DNA of 50,495 nucleotides from the IMG/VR virus record IMGVR_UViG_3300028840_001404, positions 1 to 50,495 of that record; one strand, 5' to 3'. The DNA is from a virus. Below the pieces are notes generated by a model, which did no database searches, was not told the origin of the DNA, and saw nothing but the letters and a program-made list of their open reading frames with translations. Of the stretch, positions 23,087-30,036 are shown piece by piece; the stretch's first letter is position 1; each line of letters begins with the position of its first letter. The translations under genes were made by a program, and so were the position numbers.

Positions 23087-23397
23087 CAATTTTCTCCTTT
23101 AATAAGATTAAAAATGTTTTGTCCTGTCAGTTTCCAGCGGCACCAGTCAAAGTTTTCTTGAACTTGTTTGTCTGAATATTTTGTTGCTTCATAACAAGCA
23201 ACACCACAAACAACAGTCCAATCACTGCCTGACTTCAGCAAAATATAAGCTGTGTTGGTATAAATTCCCTTAAAAACGTCCCCGTGTTTATACTCTGGTC
23301 CCTTCTCTTCCTTAATCTGGTCCTCCAATTCTCTGATATTCTGATTAATTGCCTCACGATCTTTCTTTGCTTGCTCTAGTCTATCTTCAAGACTCAT
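23086..23397 (-). CDS. Coiled-coil plus small beta-module protein
   Basis: This 103-residue protein has a charged coiled coil (about 1-35) followed by a module beginning YKHGDVFKGIYTNTAYILLKSG, similar in plan to other early proteins here (9847-10281, 23753-24088). The ATG at 23397 follows GGAGAG and overlaps the end of 23387-23749. The function is unknown. Confidence 0.6.
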   Translation of the reverse strand: MSLEDRLEQAKKDREAINQNIRELEDQIKEEKGPEYKHGDVFKGIYTNTAYILLKSGSDWTVVCGVACYEATKYSDKQVQENFDWCRWKLTGQNIFNLIKGEN

Positions 23398-23749
23398 TTT
23401 TGATTCTCTCCACACACTGATTGACGTTTGCGGTTACTGGGAACTTAGAAAACTTAGCCCATACTCTAGCTGCATTCCAACCCGTTTCTTCCTCCACAAT
23501 CTCCAGTGCCTTTTTTTGATCCAACGTTGGTGTCGGATATGATATATCTGTTTCTACGTTAGAACCAGGGGACTTAACTTCCTCATTGTAAACCCATGCT
23601 ACAAACTTGTCTGCTACATCTAGTACATCATCAGCCCCAATCACGTCATTTGAATTGGAAAAAAAGTCAACTGCTGCCTTCAAAGCACATTGTTTAACGA
23701 TCCGTCTGTCCTTTTCTTCCCATTCCTCTTTTGTCATCTCACTTGCCAT
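23387..23749 (-). CDS. Conserved phage replication-region protein
   Basis: This is a 120-residue protein. MTKEEWEEKDRRIVKQCALKAAVDFF and VLDVADKFVAWVY are a recurrent pattern in phage replication modules, where it is usually called hypothetical. It is helical and acidic. Its neighbours (Cas4-like exonuclease, PC4-like protein, helicase) suggest a DNA-metabolism accessory role. Confidence 0.65.
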   Translation of the reverse strand: MASEMTKEEWEEKDRRIVKQCALKAAVDFFSNSNDVIGADDVLDVADKFVAWVYNEEVKSPGSNVETDISYPTPTLDQKKALEIVEEETGWNAARVWAKFSKFPVTANVNQCVERIKNES

Positions 23750-23752
23750 TGT

Positions 23753-24088
23753 TTATTCCCCCTCCAATACCAACCTACCCTCTACTTTTTGCCAATCCAG
23801 GGTTGTAAGAAAAGACAACTCATCTGCCGTTATCTTGCGTATGTTTTCTACCTTAATGCTTTTGTTATTCCAGCATGTTCCTACTTCAGCAGAATAAGTG
23901 TCTTTAACTACAACCAAAGCAATTTCACCACTTGGCAAACAAGTAACAACTGTTCTAGTATCATTTGTATACACTAGAATGTCACCAACTGAATAAGTCT
24001 CCTCCTCACTAAGCTGCTTCTTCATATTCGCCGCTGTTTCATCCGAGATAGAGATTTTCTTACCATCAATCATCAAGTAATTGTTCAT
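23753..24088 (-). CDS. Early protein with 'IDGK..ISDETA' module and beta domain
   Basis: This is a 111-residue protein. The N-terminal NYLMIDGKKISISDETAANM is nearly the same as NYICIDGKRIKISDETAEEF in 24104-24535 and is related to HYIHTNGRDIELTGTQAKKF in 25399-25710. A beta module follows (YSVGDILVYTNDTRTVV). The set is a paralogous family spread through this operon. AAGGAG precedes the start. The role is unknown. Confidence 0.6.
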   Translation of the reverse strand: MNNYLMIDGKKISISDETAANMKKQLSEEETYSVGDILVYTNDTRTVVTCLPSGEIALVVVKDTYSAEVGTCWNNKSIKVENIRKITADELSFLTTLDWQKVEGRLVLEGE

Positions 24089-24103
24089 CATTTTCTCCTT
24101 AAT

Positions 24104-24535
24104 TTATTGGCCAATTCTTACATACAATGCTTTATTGTCTGCCGGAGCATAGGAACCGTGAACAGGACAAAGCTTGTTTTTTGCAAACCCAACATCAAAC
24201 TTTTCACACAAATTTCTAACATAATCAAAAGACTCAAAAGTCCATTTTGCATTACAAGAAGGCAATGGGACCTTAATCAGTTTTTTACCATGGTAATCAA
24301 TAATAGTCACCTTTTCATCATGTCCGAATGGGTGAGTGTCCAAGTATCCTTGTACCCTCTCCATAAAACTTGGATTGAACTGCTTCTTAAATTCCTCAGC
24401 AGTTTCATCACTAATTTTGATACGCTTTCCGTCAATACAAATGTAGTTCTTTATCATCTGATTGTTCTCCCATTCTTTAAGGAATTCTTCTGCTTCTTGA
24501 CTGTAATATTTAACAATTTTCCACTCATGGTTCAT
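24104..24535 (-). CDS. Early protein with 'IDGK..ISDETA' module
   Basis: This is a 143-residue protein with the shared NYICIDGKRIKISDETAEEF module at about 28-47, after a helical N-terminus. The C-terminal part has a CPVHG segment and several Cys residues. ATG 24535 forms an ATGA overlap with the Cas4-like gene and is better spaced than the ATG further upstream. The function is unknown. Confidence 0.6.
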   Translation of the reverse strand: MNHEWKIVKYYSQEAEEFLKEWENNQMIKNYICIDGKRIKISDETAEEFKKQFNPSFMERVQGYLDTHPFGHDEKVTIIDYHGKKLIKVPLPSCNAKWTFESFDYVRNLCEKFDVGFAKNKLCPVHGSYAPADNKALYVRIGQ

Positions 24536-25389
24536 TTTTCTGTCCTCCATTTAGAAATACAGCAGGGAGAAAACTTGCAACAACTTCTCACAGGACAATA
24601 GGATTCACACCTAATGCAACCCCCCTTTCGTGTCTCTATATGGTCCCCTCTATTGTTTTCTCTCATCCACTTCTCTGCTTCTTCCATCGTGTCTAGCACT
24701 CGCTCTGCTCTCTGCTTTCCTGTCTTCTTTACAGCGTATGTCGTAGGCTTTTCCCATCTGTCCTCCGAACTACACGAATATGGACTGCTAGAATGATACT
24801 CCAACTGGTCAAGAATAAACTGGTTTTGCTTCTCAAAGGACCAGAGTTTCAAAGGCATAGCTTTATAACTGATGATTGGATAATCCTTTTTAATAGTGTT
24901 TCTAAGCTTCCAATCTCTGTATAGCACGTCAGCAACCAAATCAACTACTTCTTTTCCCTCCATTCTCTGAAACCATGCGTAGATGTTAAGTTGTTCTTCC
25001 TCCTTATCTACTCCAAACTTTTCAAATCCCACTGCTTTGGTTTTGGTATCAATGATGTGTCCATCGAAGAAGTTGTCGGCCTTCCCGACAAGTGTAATAC
25101 CAAAAGGGTTTCCGTTTAAATCCACTGTCTGAGTTAGTTTATGCTCCGCCTCTTCTTCTGTGGTTGCCTTGGATTCACTATATTCGTGTACCGAAATGCC
25201 AATGAGAGTAGATAGCATATCACTTACATCATATTCGATATCATCAAATCTCTCAATCAATAGGGTCCTAATCCTTGGAGCATTAATTAAGTGGGTTGTA
25301 GACATCCGGCTAGGGTCTGGCCTCTTTAATACAGGCAACATTCTAGTTATTCTAGCAGGCAGCTTATATTTGTTGGTCACAGTTGCCAT
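24532..25389 (-). CDS. Cas4/RecB-like PD-(D/E)XK exonuclease with Fe-S cysteines
   Basis: This is a 285-residue protein. The nuclease core is visible: an N-terminal His in ISVHEYSE, GKADNFFDGHIIDTKTKAVG (D...D-x-K at about 102-118) and EEQLNIYAWF (Q-x-x-x-Y motif). The C-terminus has a Cys cluster (CIRCESYCPVRSCC...CC), as in Cas4/AddB-type iron-sulphur nucleases. It should process DNA ends during recombination or degrade host DNA. No cas genes or CRISPR arrays accompany it, so this is a phage recombination nuclease. Confidence 0.85.
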   Translation of the reverse strand: MATVTNKYKLPARITRMLPVLKRPDPSRMSTTHLINAPRIRTLLIERFDDIEYDVSDMLSTLIGISVHEYSESKATTEEEAEHKLTQTVDLNGNPFGITLVGKADNFFDGHIIDTKTKAVGFEKFGVDKEEEQLNIYAWFQRMEGKEVVDLVADVLYRDWKLRNTIKKDYPIISYKAMPLKLWSFEKQNQFILDQLEYHSSSPYSCSSEDRWEKPTTYAVKKTGKQRAERVLDTMEEAEKWMRENNRGDHIETRKGGCIRCESYCPVRSCCKFSPCCISKWRTEK

Positions 25390-25398
25390 GTTTTCTCC

Positions 25399-25710
25399 TT
25401 ATTCTTCAATCCTCTCTACTTGTCCACCCAACCACCCTTCCAACACACTCCTGGGAATCTTGCAAATGTTCTTAACTTCAACCCATTTGCCATTGTTCAC
25501 CATCGCATTGGTGTCTATATCCAAGAAACCAAACTTGGATACACCATCATCATATACACCCTTCTTAATAATTCTTAGCCGCCAACCACGTACAGCAATC
25601 AAATCTCCAGGCTTGAAAGTTTCCTCTCTTTCGACCGTATTTACAAACTTTTTAGCTTGAGTTCCAGTCAACTCTATGTCCCTGCCGTTTGTGTGAATGT
25701 AATGATCCAT
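25399..25710 (-). CDS. Early protein, distant paralogue of the 'IDGK' family
   Basis: This 103-residue protein opens DHYIHTNGRDIELTGTQAKKF and then has a beta module (FKPGDLIAVRGWRLRIIKKG, ending KNICKIPRSVLEGWL) like 23753-24088. The repeated layout suggests a duplicated early gene family. The function is unknown. Confidence 0.6.
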   Translation of the reverse strand: MDHYIHTNGRDIELTGTQAKKFVNTVEREETFKPGDLIAVRGWRLRIIKKGVYDDGVSKFGFLDIDTNAMVNNGKWVEVKNICKIPRSVLEGWLGGQVERIEE

Positions 25711-25721
25711 TTTCTTTTCTC

Positions 25722-26093
25722 CTATCTACAATGGTCAAAACTGTCAATTTCAATTCTAGAAGCAACAACAACCTTTCTGTTTGATTGGAGTCCCTTGGTA
25801 TGAATATCTTCTTCTTTGATTTTCACCTTAATAATTTTTCGTTTGTTAAAAAACACACATAAATCTCTCCAAAACCTGGCACTCGCTCTAGAAGTAAAGC
25901 AATGGAATCCTGATTTGTATAGAATATTATTATCATCCGTAAGTTTAGACCAAGAAGTTTTTGCTTTGTTTTGTCCTAGTTTCAACTGGAAGAATCTATT
26001 GCTTGTCCTATTGTATTTAGTCACAACCTTCCAAGCAGTAACATATCCGTCTTTCACTCTCAATGGAAAATCTGATTTATGGTGAAGGCACAT
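25722..26093 (-). CDS. Conserved phage protein (MCL... family)
   Basis: This 123-residue basic protein starts MCLHHKSDFPLRVKDGYVTAWKVV. SGFHCFTSRASARFW, then IIKVKIKEEDIHTKG and VVVASRIEID, matches a phage/bacterial family whose members begin MCL and end in a V-A-x-x-I strand. ATG 26093 (AAAGGAC upstream) is preferred over an ATG at 26129 inside the HNH gene. The function is unknown. Confidence 0.6.
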   Translation of the reverse strand: MCLHHKSDFPLRVKDGYVTAWKVVTKYNRTSNRFFQLKLGQNKAKTSWSKLTDDNNILYKSGFHCFTSRASARFWRDLCVFFNKRKIIKVKIKEEDIHTKGLQSNRKVVVASRIEIDSFDHCR

Positions 26094-26107
26094 TGTTTGT
26101 CCTTTCT

Positions 26108-26671
26108 TCAGTATATGTGTTTCCAGCATCTTCTCTTCACAATATCACATACCGCCGAAGGAGTTATCCCATATTCTTTTGCTAATTCAATACCTTTCTC
26201 TCCATTTGCTCTTCTTTTTCTAATATCCCTAACATCAGAACCCAAAAGTTTGCTTCTAACACTTTGCTCCCCGGACCTAAACTTCGTTCCACATTCAGGA
26301 GAGCAAGTCTTTTGTGCCCTTTCCTTTGGCTTGAATAATTTTTCACAAATTGGGCAATGTTTTTCCGGTATTCTGTCTTTTCGATTCCAGATGTTTGCTT
26401 TTTGTGAAACCCATTCTAAATTGCTTACATCATTGTTTGTCTTGTCTCCATCGATGTGATGACAAACACATCCTTCTGGACAAGGACCAACCCAAGTCTC
26501 CAAGACTAATCGATGAACTAGCTTATGCCAAGAGTGGCCCCCCTTTCCCAATACAATCTGCCAATATCCTCTTGGATGTTTGCACAGTTTCAATTGTTTG
26601 TTTCCTGCCTTCACTATTCCCGTTTGACTTATTTGATATGCAGGAAAACCATAAATTTCTCTGAATTCCAT
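26108..26671 (-). CDS. HNH homing endonuclease with NUMOD-type motifs
   Basis: This is a 187-residue protein. An N-terminal NUMOD4-like block (REIYGFPAYQISQTGIV), an HNH core (LVHRLVLETWVGPCPEGCVCHHIDGDKTNNDVSNLEWVS), an inserted zinc segment (CPICEKLF...CSPECG) and a C-terminal HTH (GIELAKEYGITPSAVCDIVK). All HNH residues are present. It is a second free-standing homing gene, related in layout to 14396-14911. A non-coding structured stretch lies upstream. Confidence 0.85.
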   Translation of the reverse strand: MEFREIYGFPAYQISQTGIVKAGNKQLKLCKHPRGYWQIVLGKGGHSWHKLVHRLVLETWVGPCPEGCVCHHIDGDKTNNDVSNLEWVSQKANIWNRKDRIPEKHCPICEKLFKPKERAQKTCSPECGTKFRSGEQSVRSKLLGSDVRDIRKRRANGEKGIELAKEYGITPSAVCDIVKRRCWKHIY

Positions 26672-27025
26672 GTACAGACTCCCAATTAAAGGAATGATCT
26701 TGGTGATCTGCTAGAAGAGATTCTATAAGTCTAACCGGCGATCAACTTAGACGTCTCGGTGTTCTCTCATCCATTCGCCGGTCATCTGGTTCGTTTCAGG
26801 AAGTTTTGAGATTCTTAATGCATCACTATGTTCTTATACGCTCTTGCAGGTCCAGGGGTTCTACGTATTTCGAGGGAAAATCCTGATTTTGTGAAAATTT
26901 CTCACTTTCTTCAATACCCTACCTCTCCGTAGTGAATTCAGGGAGGCTGACGAAGAGCTTTTTCACCTCTTTGATCTTTGAATTATCAATATTAGCTAGG
27001 CACATTGCACACACTCCTAGTAACT
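26672..27025 (-). other. Non-coding stretch with pseudoknot and a short MCL-type reading frame
   Basis: These 354 bases hold no normal gene. On the minus strand ACCGGCGA (26782-26775) pairs with TCGCCGGT (26741-26734), and GTCTA inside that loop (26752-26748) pairs with TAGAC directly after the stem (26733-26729), an H-type pseudoknot about 60 bases before the HNH start. A short frame lies upstream at 26919-27005. No group I intron core was recognised. Confidence 0.45.
26919..27005 (-). CDS. Short MCL-type peptide, probable gene remnant
   Basis: This 28-residue frame opens MCLANIDNSKIKEVKKLF, with TAGGAG nine bases upstream, and stops at TAG. The MCL start matches the family of 25722-26093. 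After the TAG the frame stays open for another 30 codons. It may be the 5' end of a gene broken by the HNH insertion, or a real micropeptide. Confidence 0.35.
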   Translation of the reverse strand: MCLANIDNSKIKEVKKLFVSLPEFTTER

Positions 27026-27673
27026 TTAATATGTAAAGCCCAAGGATTCAACTGCTGCCTTAAATTCCTTCATAAGCCTAGGCAGTCTAGCTTCTAGTCT
27101 TTCCTCTAGGCCAGGAGCAGTCAAATCCTCATCCGTTGCGTCAGGCCATATGGCCGTGGTCCTAGCAGCATCTAAATTCCTTTCTTTCCCTTCGGTATGT
27201 GGGAGCTGTGGTAAATTGTAAACAGGGTGTTCATTGCCATCTTTGTCAATTATGACGTATTCCCAACATGGTTGTCCTGGGTCGCCGCCAAATAGAATCT
27301 GTCTTTTTTCGCCTTTTCTCAACCCCCAACAATCCTTATCACCCGCATGGTAGACCGTGTTAGGAACATAATGAATTGGCCCGTCAGTGCTACACAAGTG
27401 CCACTTGATTAGTGGGGCCAATTGTGGAAAGCGCTTTGCTATTTCATTATGCAGGCACCCACCTCCATTACACCATAGTGTTTCACCACTCTTGTGTATA
27501 ACCGTCGGTTCACTCCATCGGCGGTCTTTAGTAAAGAGTTTGGCAGTAAGAGACAAACCCTTGTGTCCACGATGATCCTTGTCATCATAACAGACGGAGG
27601 CAATCAATGTTTCTGGCCGACCATCGTCACCAATATAGTCGGAACGAAATTTTTTAATTTGTTCTTCAAACAT
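27026..27673 (-). CDS. Conserved phage protein of unknown function (EIAKRFP..LIKWHLCSTDGP family)
   Basis: This is a 215-residue protein. KKFRSDYIGDDGRPETLIA, EIAKRFPQLAPLIKWHLCS, PIHYVPNTVYHAGDKD and IWPDATDEDLTAPGLEERL are strongly conserved blocks in a family I know from many phage genomes, always without function. ATG 27673 follows AGGAG and is preferred to the longer frame. It is soluble, with many His and Cys. Confidence 0.75.
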   Translation of the reverse strand: MFEEQIKKFRSDYIGDDGRPETLIASVCYDDKDHRGHKGLSLTAKLFTKDRRWSEPTVIHKSGETLWCNGGGCLHNEIAKRFPQLAPLIKWHLCSTDGPIHYVPNTVYHAGDKDCWGLRKGEKRQILFGGDPGQPCWEYVIIDKDGNEHPVYNLPQLPHTEGKERNLDAARTTAIWPDATDEDLTAPGLEERLEARLPRLMKEFKAAVESLGFTY

Positions 27674-27746
27674 CTTTTTCTCCTGTCTACAATGATTTAA
27701 GCTTTTTCTTTGTAAAACATTTGTAGTCTCCTTTATTGTATCTGTT

Positions 27747-28175
27747 CTAGCATCCACTCTCTTGTTTTACAAACTGTTTACATCGTTCCCACAATCTGCC
27801 CTGCATAATCCTTCTTGCGGCTTTGGTGTGTTCTTCTGCATGCCGATGAAAAGCATTGCTTTCTATCAAATTCTGAGTGCTTTTTATCTCTTCCACGTTT
27901 CGTCGCTTTAATGCGAAGTGTAGTTCATATATACCAGCAATTATTTCATGTTTTACTCTGTCGGAAAACTCTGACGCTACTAATCCTTTATCAATCCATC
28001 GGGCGTGTGCTGCTTCATGCGCCAAAGCAATCTGAGGATACTTCACATCTTTTTTTCCCTTATATATTTTTCTTTCTTCCCAATTACAAGCAGCGGTATG
28101 ATATAACTCATGTGGACCGTCAACTATTTCCCAACCATCCGGTATTCTCACACCGTCAATAATTCTCATCTTCAT
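27747..28175 (-). CDS. HEXXH-containing putative metallopeptidase-like protein
   Basis: This 142-residue protein carries ALAHEAAHARWIDKG, an HExxH zinc-protease type motif, at about 50-64, followed by a long helix (YELHFALKRRNVEEI) and a His-rich C-terminal helix (FHRHAEEHTKAARR). It could be a small M48-like or ImmA-like peptidase acting on host or phage regulators, but only the motif supports this. It starts inside the end of 28156-28374. Confidence 0.5.
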   Translation of the reverse strand: MKMRIIDGVRIPDGWEIVDGPHELYHTAACNWEERKIYKGKKDVKYPQIALAHEAAHARWIDKGLVASEFSDRVKHEIIAGIYELHFALKRRNVEEIKSTQNLIESNAFHRHAEEHTKAARRIMQGRLWERCKQFVKQESGC

Positions 28176-28374
28176 ATTCCCGATTCCATTTGTCAAATAA
28201 TACCGCTACAGCGGGATCAAATGGCGGTATCTCTTTGTTTAGTATGTCGTCAGGCGTTTTGATGCTTCGATAAAGGTTACCTCTCTCAGTAATGTACAAC
28301 CCTGCTTTCGATGGTGGTTGTGAATTATATACTCCAAGCATCATTACCGCCTGCCACTGTTTGGGTGGGATCAT
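28156..28374 (-). CDS. Hypothetical small protein
   Basis: This 72-residue protein starts MIPPKQWQAVMML (ATG 28374 after AAAGGAAAG) and ends in an acidic run that overlaps the next gene. GLYITERGNLYRSI suggests a small beta element. No family is recognised. Confidence 0.5.
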   Translation of the reverse strand: MIPPKQWQAVMMLGVYNSQPPSKAGLYITERGNLYRSIKTPDDILNKEIPPFDPAVAVLFDKWNREYEDENY

Positions 28375-28388
28375 TGTACTTTCCTTTC

Positions 28389-28547
28389 TCAAAAGTCAAA
28401 ACCCTTGAGCGAAACCCATTTGACTTGGTATCCCAGATTTTTTAACTCCTGTTCGTACTTCCTATCACTGGGCAAATCTTTGTTGGGTGTAATGTAATTA
28501 CGTTTCCATTGGTGTTCGTCTGGTGCTTTTGTCCATAGCTGGTGCAT
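28389..28547 (-). CDS. Hypothetical microprotein
   Basis: This 52-residue protein (MHQLWTKAPDEHQWKRNYIT, ending VKWVSLKGFDF) has AAGGAG before ATG 28547. A longer upstream frame lacks a ribosome site. The function is unknown. Confidence 0.5.
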   Translation of the reverse strand: MHQLWTKAPDEHQWKRNYITPNKDLPSDRKYEQELKNLGYQVKWVSLKGFDF

Positions 28548-28548
28548 G

Positions 28549-28731
28549 TTAACTCCTTGTGAATCTATCAATGAAGGTCTGTTTTTCCAGGTCTCGAAGC
28601 GCTTGTTTCCACATTTTATCATAGTGTCTTGCGTTCGGCACTACTCTCAATCTTCCCATGATTGATTTGCGTTTAAGAGGACAACGTTCGACCCATTCCT
28701 CAATCTCTCGCTCTACAGTCTCGCTTGCCAT
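28549..28731 (-). CDS. Hypothetical small basic protein
   Basis: This 60-residue helical basic protein (EEWVERCPLKRKSIMGRLRV) has GGAG before ATG 28731. It is the first gene after the tRNA-like element. It may bind nucleic acid by charge; no family is recognised. Confidence 0.5.
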   Translation of the reverse strand: MASETVEREIEEWVERCPLKRKSIMGRLRVVPNARHYDKMWKQALRDLEKQTFIDRFTRS

Positions 28732-28812
28732 TGCTTTCTCCTAGAATACAAATCCCACAAGAAAGAATCAGGGACTCCTTTCCCTTGCAACATCCCTATA
28801 CAGCAGGAGGAA

Positions 28813-28859
28813 GGGGCTAGGCCGGAATTGAACCGGCCTCACAAACGACCACAAGCCCC
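28813..28859 (-). other. tRNA-like element (T-arm plus acceptor stem only)
   Basis: On the minus strand a perfect T-arm (GCCGG TTCAATT CCGGC, 28837-28821) with canonical loop is enclosed by GGGGCTT...TAGCCCC (28859-28853 with 28819-28813). Only about 16 bases lie between the 5' acceptor strand and the T-arm, so D and anticodon arms cannot form. Extending 5' gives at best a degenerate D-arm. It is a tRNA relic, a minihelix, or an attP-like tRNA 3' half; no integrase is present. Confidence 0.5.
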
Positions 28860-28866
28860 ATAGATG

Positions 28867-29238
28867 CTACCCCATGTCGATACAGCCTACCATGCGGACT
28901 GACGACCTCTTACCGGCTCTCAGTTCGTTGACCAGCATCTCGACCGCACAGGCCAACTCATCTTCGATGTTCTGGATCCCAGCTTCACCACAAGGCAAAT
29001 CGGCATCGTTGGAAAGAAACGGTGAAGCGATAGAGTGGATGGCTTTCTTTGCTATAGCCACGCGCTCAAACGCCAGCTTGCCAGCGAATTTCTTGGCATC
29101 GAAGTTTGGACCGTCCTTCTCAGCATTGTATCGCGTCAACCACGTAGCACGCTTGACCTCACTACAGTTGGCGCACTTCGGAGCGGTTGACTGAAATACT
29201 CCATGTTCATCGCACTCATAATACTTTTGCTCTGCCAT
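28867..29238 (-). CDS. Zinc-finger-containing hypothetical protein
   Basis: This is a 123-residue protein. The N-terminal YYECDEHGVFQSTAPKCANC is a C-x2-H...C-x2-C zinc site. The rest is helical (FAGKLAFERVAIAKKAIHSI, ELACAVEMLVNELRAGKR). It is the first gene of the transcript from the promoter at 29290-29317. Its GC content is higher than that of the downstream operon. The function is unknown. Confidence 0.6.
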   Translation of the reverse strand: MAEQKYYECDEHGVFQSTAPKCANCSEVKRATWLTRYNAEKDGPNFDAKKFAGKLAFERVAIAKKAIHSIASPFLSNDADLPCGEAGIQNIEDELACAVEMLVNELRAGKRSSVRMVGCIDMG

Positions 29239-29289
29239 GTTAAGTCTCCCTAAAAATGTTTATTTGGTTGTCAATGATCCACTATCTAC

Positions 29290-29330
29290 AGTATAACATG
29301 TCTGTAAGGAAATGCAAGAAAAATCTTGCA
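29290..29330 (-). promoter_or_regulatory. Promoter 1 with palindromic operator
   Basis: On the minus strand, -35 TTGCAT (29317-29312), a 16-base spacer and -10 TATACT (29295-29290). The -35 is embedded in the palindrome TGCAAGA-AAAA-TCTTGCA (29313-29330). The same arrangement is found at 29681-29723. A regulator binding the palindrome would cover the -35. It drives 28867-29238 and probably the operon below. Confidence 0.7.
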
Positions 29331-29333
29331 ATT

Positions 29334-29387
29334 TTACCAATTCCGAATCCAGATGTACATTGCTAGAACAACTATACTCAGTTCCAT
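29334..29387 (-). CDS. Possible 17-residue membrane micropeptide
   Basis: This tiny frame reads MELSIVVLAMYIWIRNW, a hydrophobic helix, with GGAGG seven to eight bases before ATG 29387. It lies between the structured element at 29411-29464 and promoter 1. The ribosome site is strong, but the length makes it uncertain. Confidence 0.35.
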   Translation of the reverse strand: MELSIVVLAMYIWIRNW

Positions 29388-29410
29388 AATTCATCCTCCT
29401 ACCCATTTGA

Positions 29411-29464
29411 GATAACAGATCATAAGGGTAAGCTCCGTAGAGCCTACCGTTGCAATCTGTTATC
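29411..29464 (-). ncRNA. Nested hairpin RNA element with UACG tetraloop
   Basis: A perfect 10-bp outer stem (29411-29420 with 29455-29464) encloses an 8-bp inner hairpin (29428-29435 with 29440-29447) closed by a UACG loop (C-UACG-G, a stable UNCG type). It overlaps the stop codon of 29460-29627 and ends shortly before the next ribosome site. There is no U-tract, so it is more likely an mRNA stability or processing element than a terminator. Confidence 0.5.
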
Positions 29465-29627
29465 GTTCGGCAACTGACTTGTACTTCACTTCATCGATGC
29501 CCGTACTGGCCACATGTTCCTGCATCCGTTGTATGGCGGATACCGTGTTCGGGGCCTTGCCCAACCACCCGCCATCCATGCGCCTGCCATGCTTGCGACC
29601 TGACCACCTTACCAGATAAGTTACCAT
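29460..29627 (-). CDS. Small basic hypothetical protein
   Basis: This 55-residue protein (MVTYLVRWSGRKHGRRMDGG, then NTVSAIQRMQEHVAS and DEVKYKSVAER) has AGGAGG before ATG 29627 and promoter 2 about 55 bases upstream. It is basic and probably alpha/beta. It is the first gene of its own promoter module. Confidence 0.6.
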   Translation of the reverse strand: MVTYLVRWSGRKHGRRMDGGWLGKAPNTVSAIQRMQEHVASTGIDEVKYKSVAER

Positions 29628-29680
29628 GACTCATCCTCCTGTATTCGGTTGTCAATGAAATGTGTTGCCTCACTACACAT

Positions 29681-29723
29681 AGTATACCACAACCCTTACC
29701 CGATTGCAAGAAAAATCTTGCAA
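29681..29723 (-). promoter_or_regulatory. Promoter 2 with palindromic operator
   Basis: On the minus strand, -35 TTGCAA (29709-29704), a 17-base spacer and -10 TATACT (29686-29681). The palindrome TTGCAAGA-AAAA-TCTTGCAA (29704-29723) covers the -35. It is the best-formed of three similar promoters and drives 29460-29627. Confidence 0.75.
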
Positions 29724-29751
29724 AAGGGTGAAAATTGTGATATTAGCCTCC

Positions 29752-29928
29752 TCAAAACTCCTCAAGCAGTGTGCGGCGGAACCCGTGGAACCCATCGGCT
29801 GCGGCAATGGCTTCGACGTCGTCACATTGTTCCTTGGTGCCCTCACTAAGTAATACTACTTCATGTAGCCGATTAGATTCGTCCTCAGGCAACCCCCATA
29901 GAACATAATGCCTCATTGCCATTTCCAT
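29752..29928 (-). CDS. Small hypothetical protein
   Basis: This 58-residue acidic protein (MRHYVLWGLPEDESNRLHEV, then TKEQCDDVEAIAAADGFHGF) reads like a small alpha/beta protein. GGAGG lies before ATG 29928. It follows 30037-30348 in the same promoter module. I do not recognise a family. Confidence 0.6.
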   Translation of the reverse strand: MEMAMRHYVLWGLPEDESNRLHEVVLLSEGTKEQCDDVEAIAAADGFHGFRRTLLEEF

Positions 29929-30036
29929 GACTCGTCCTCCTGCGTATTTGGTTGTTTCTGCCTGTCAAGTACTTTTCCACCTTTTCTCGAGGTTCGTCGT
30001 TATTTTCCAAATTCCTGCCCTTCATGGCATTTTGTG

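Noticed and set aside
24532-25389. CRISPR-associated Cas4 and a CRISPR array
   Set aside because: No other cas genes or spaced direct repeats were seen. The gene fits a phage recombination exonuclease.
26672-27025. Group I intron carrying the HNH gene
   Set aside because: The paired elements found make an H-type pseudoknot without a P4-P6 region or a hairpin in the P8 position, and no exons join across it.
28813-28874. A functional tRNA gene
   Set aside because: The D and anticodon arms do not form and there is no variable loop, so it is called only a tRNA-like element.
29491-29709. A 72-codon minus-strand frame
   Set aside because: It covers the promoter 2 core and overlaps the better-supported gene at 29460-29627 in another frame.
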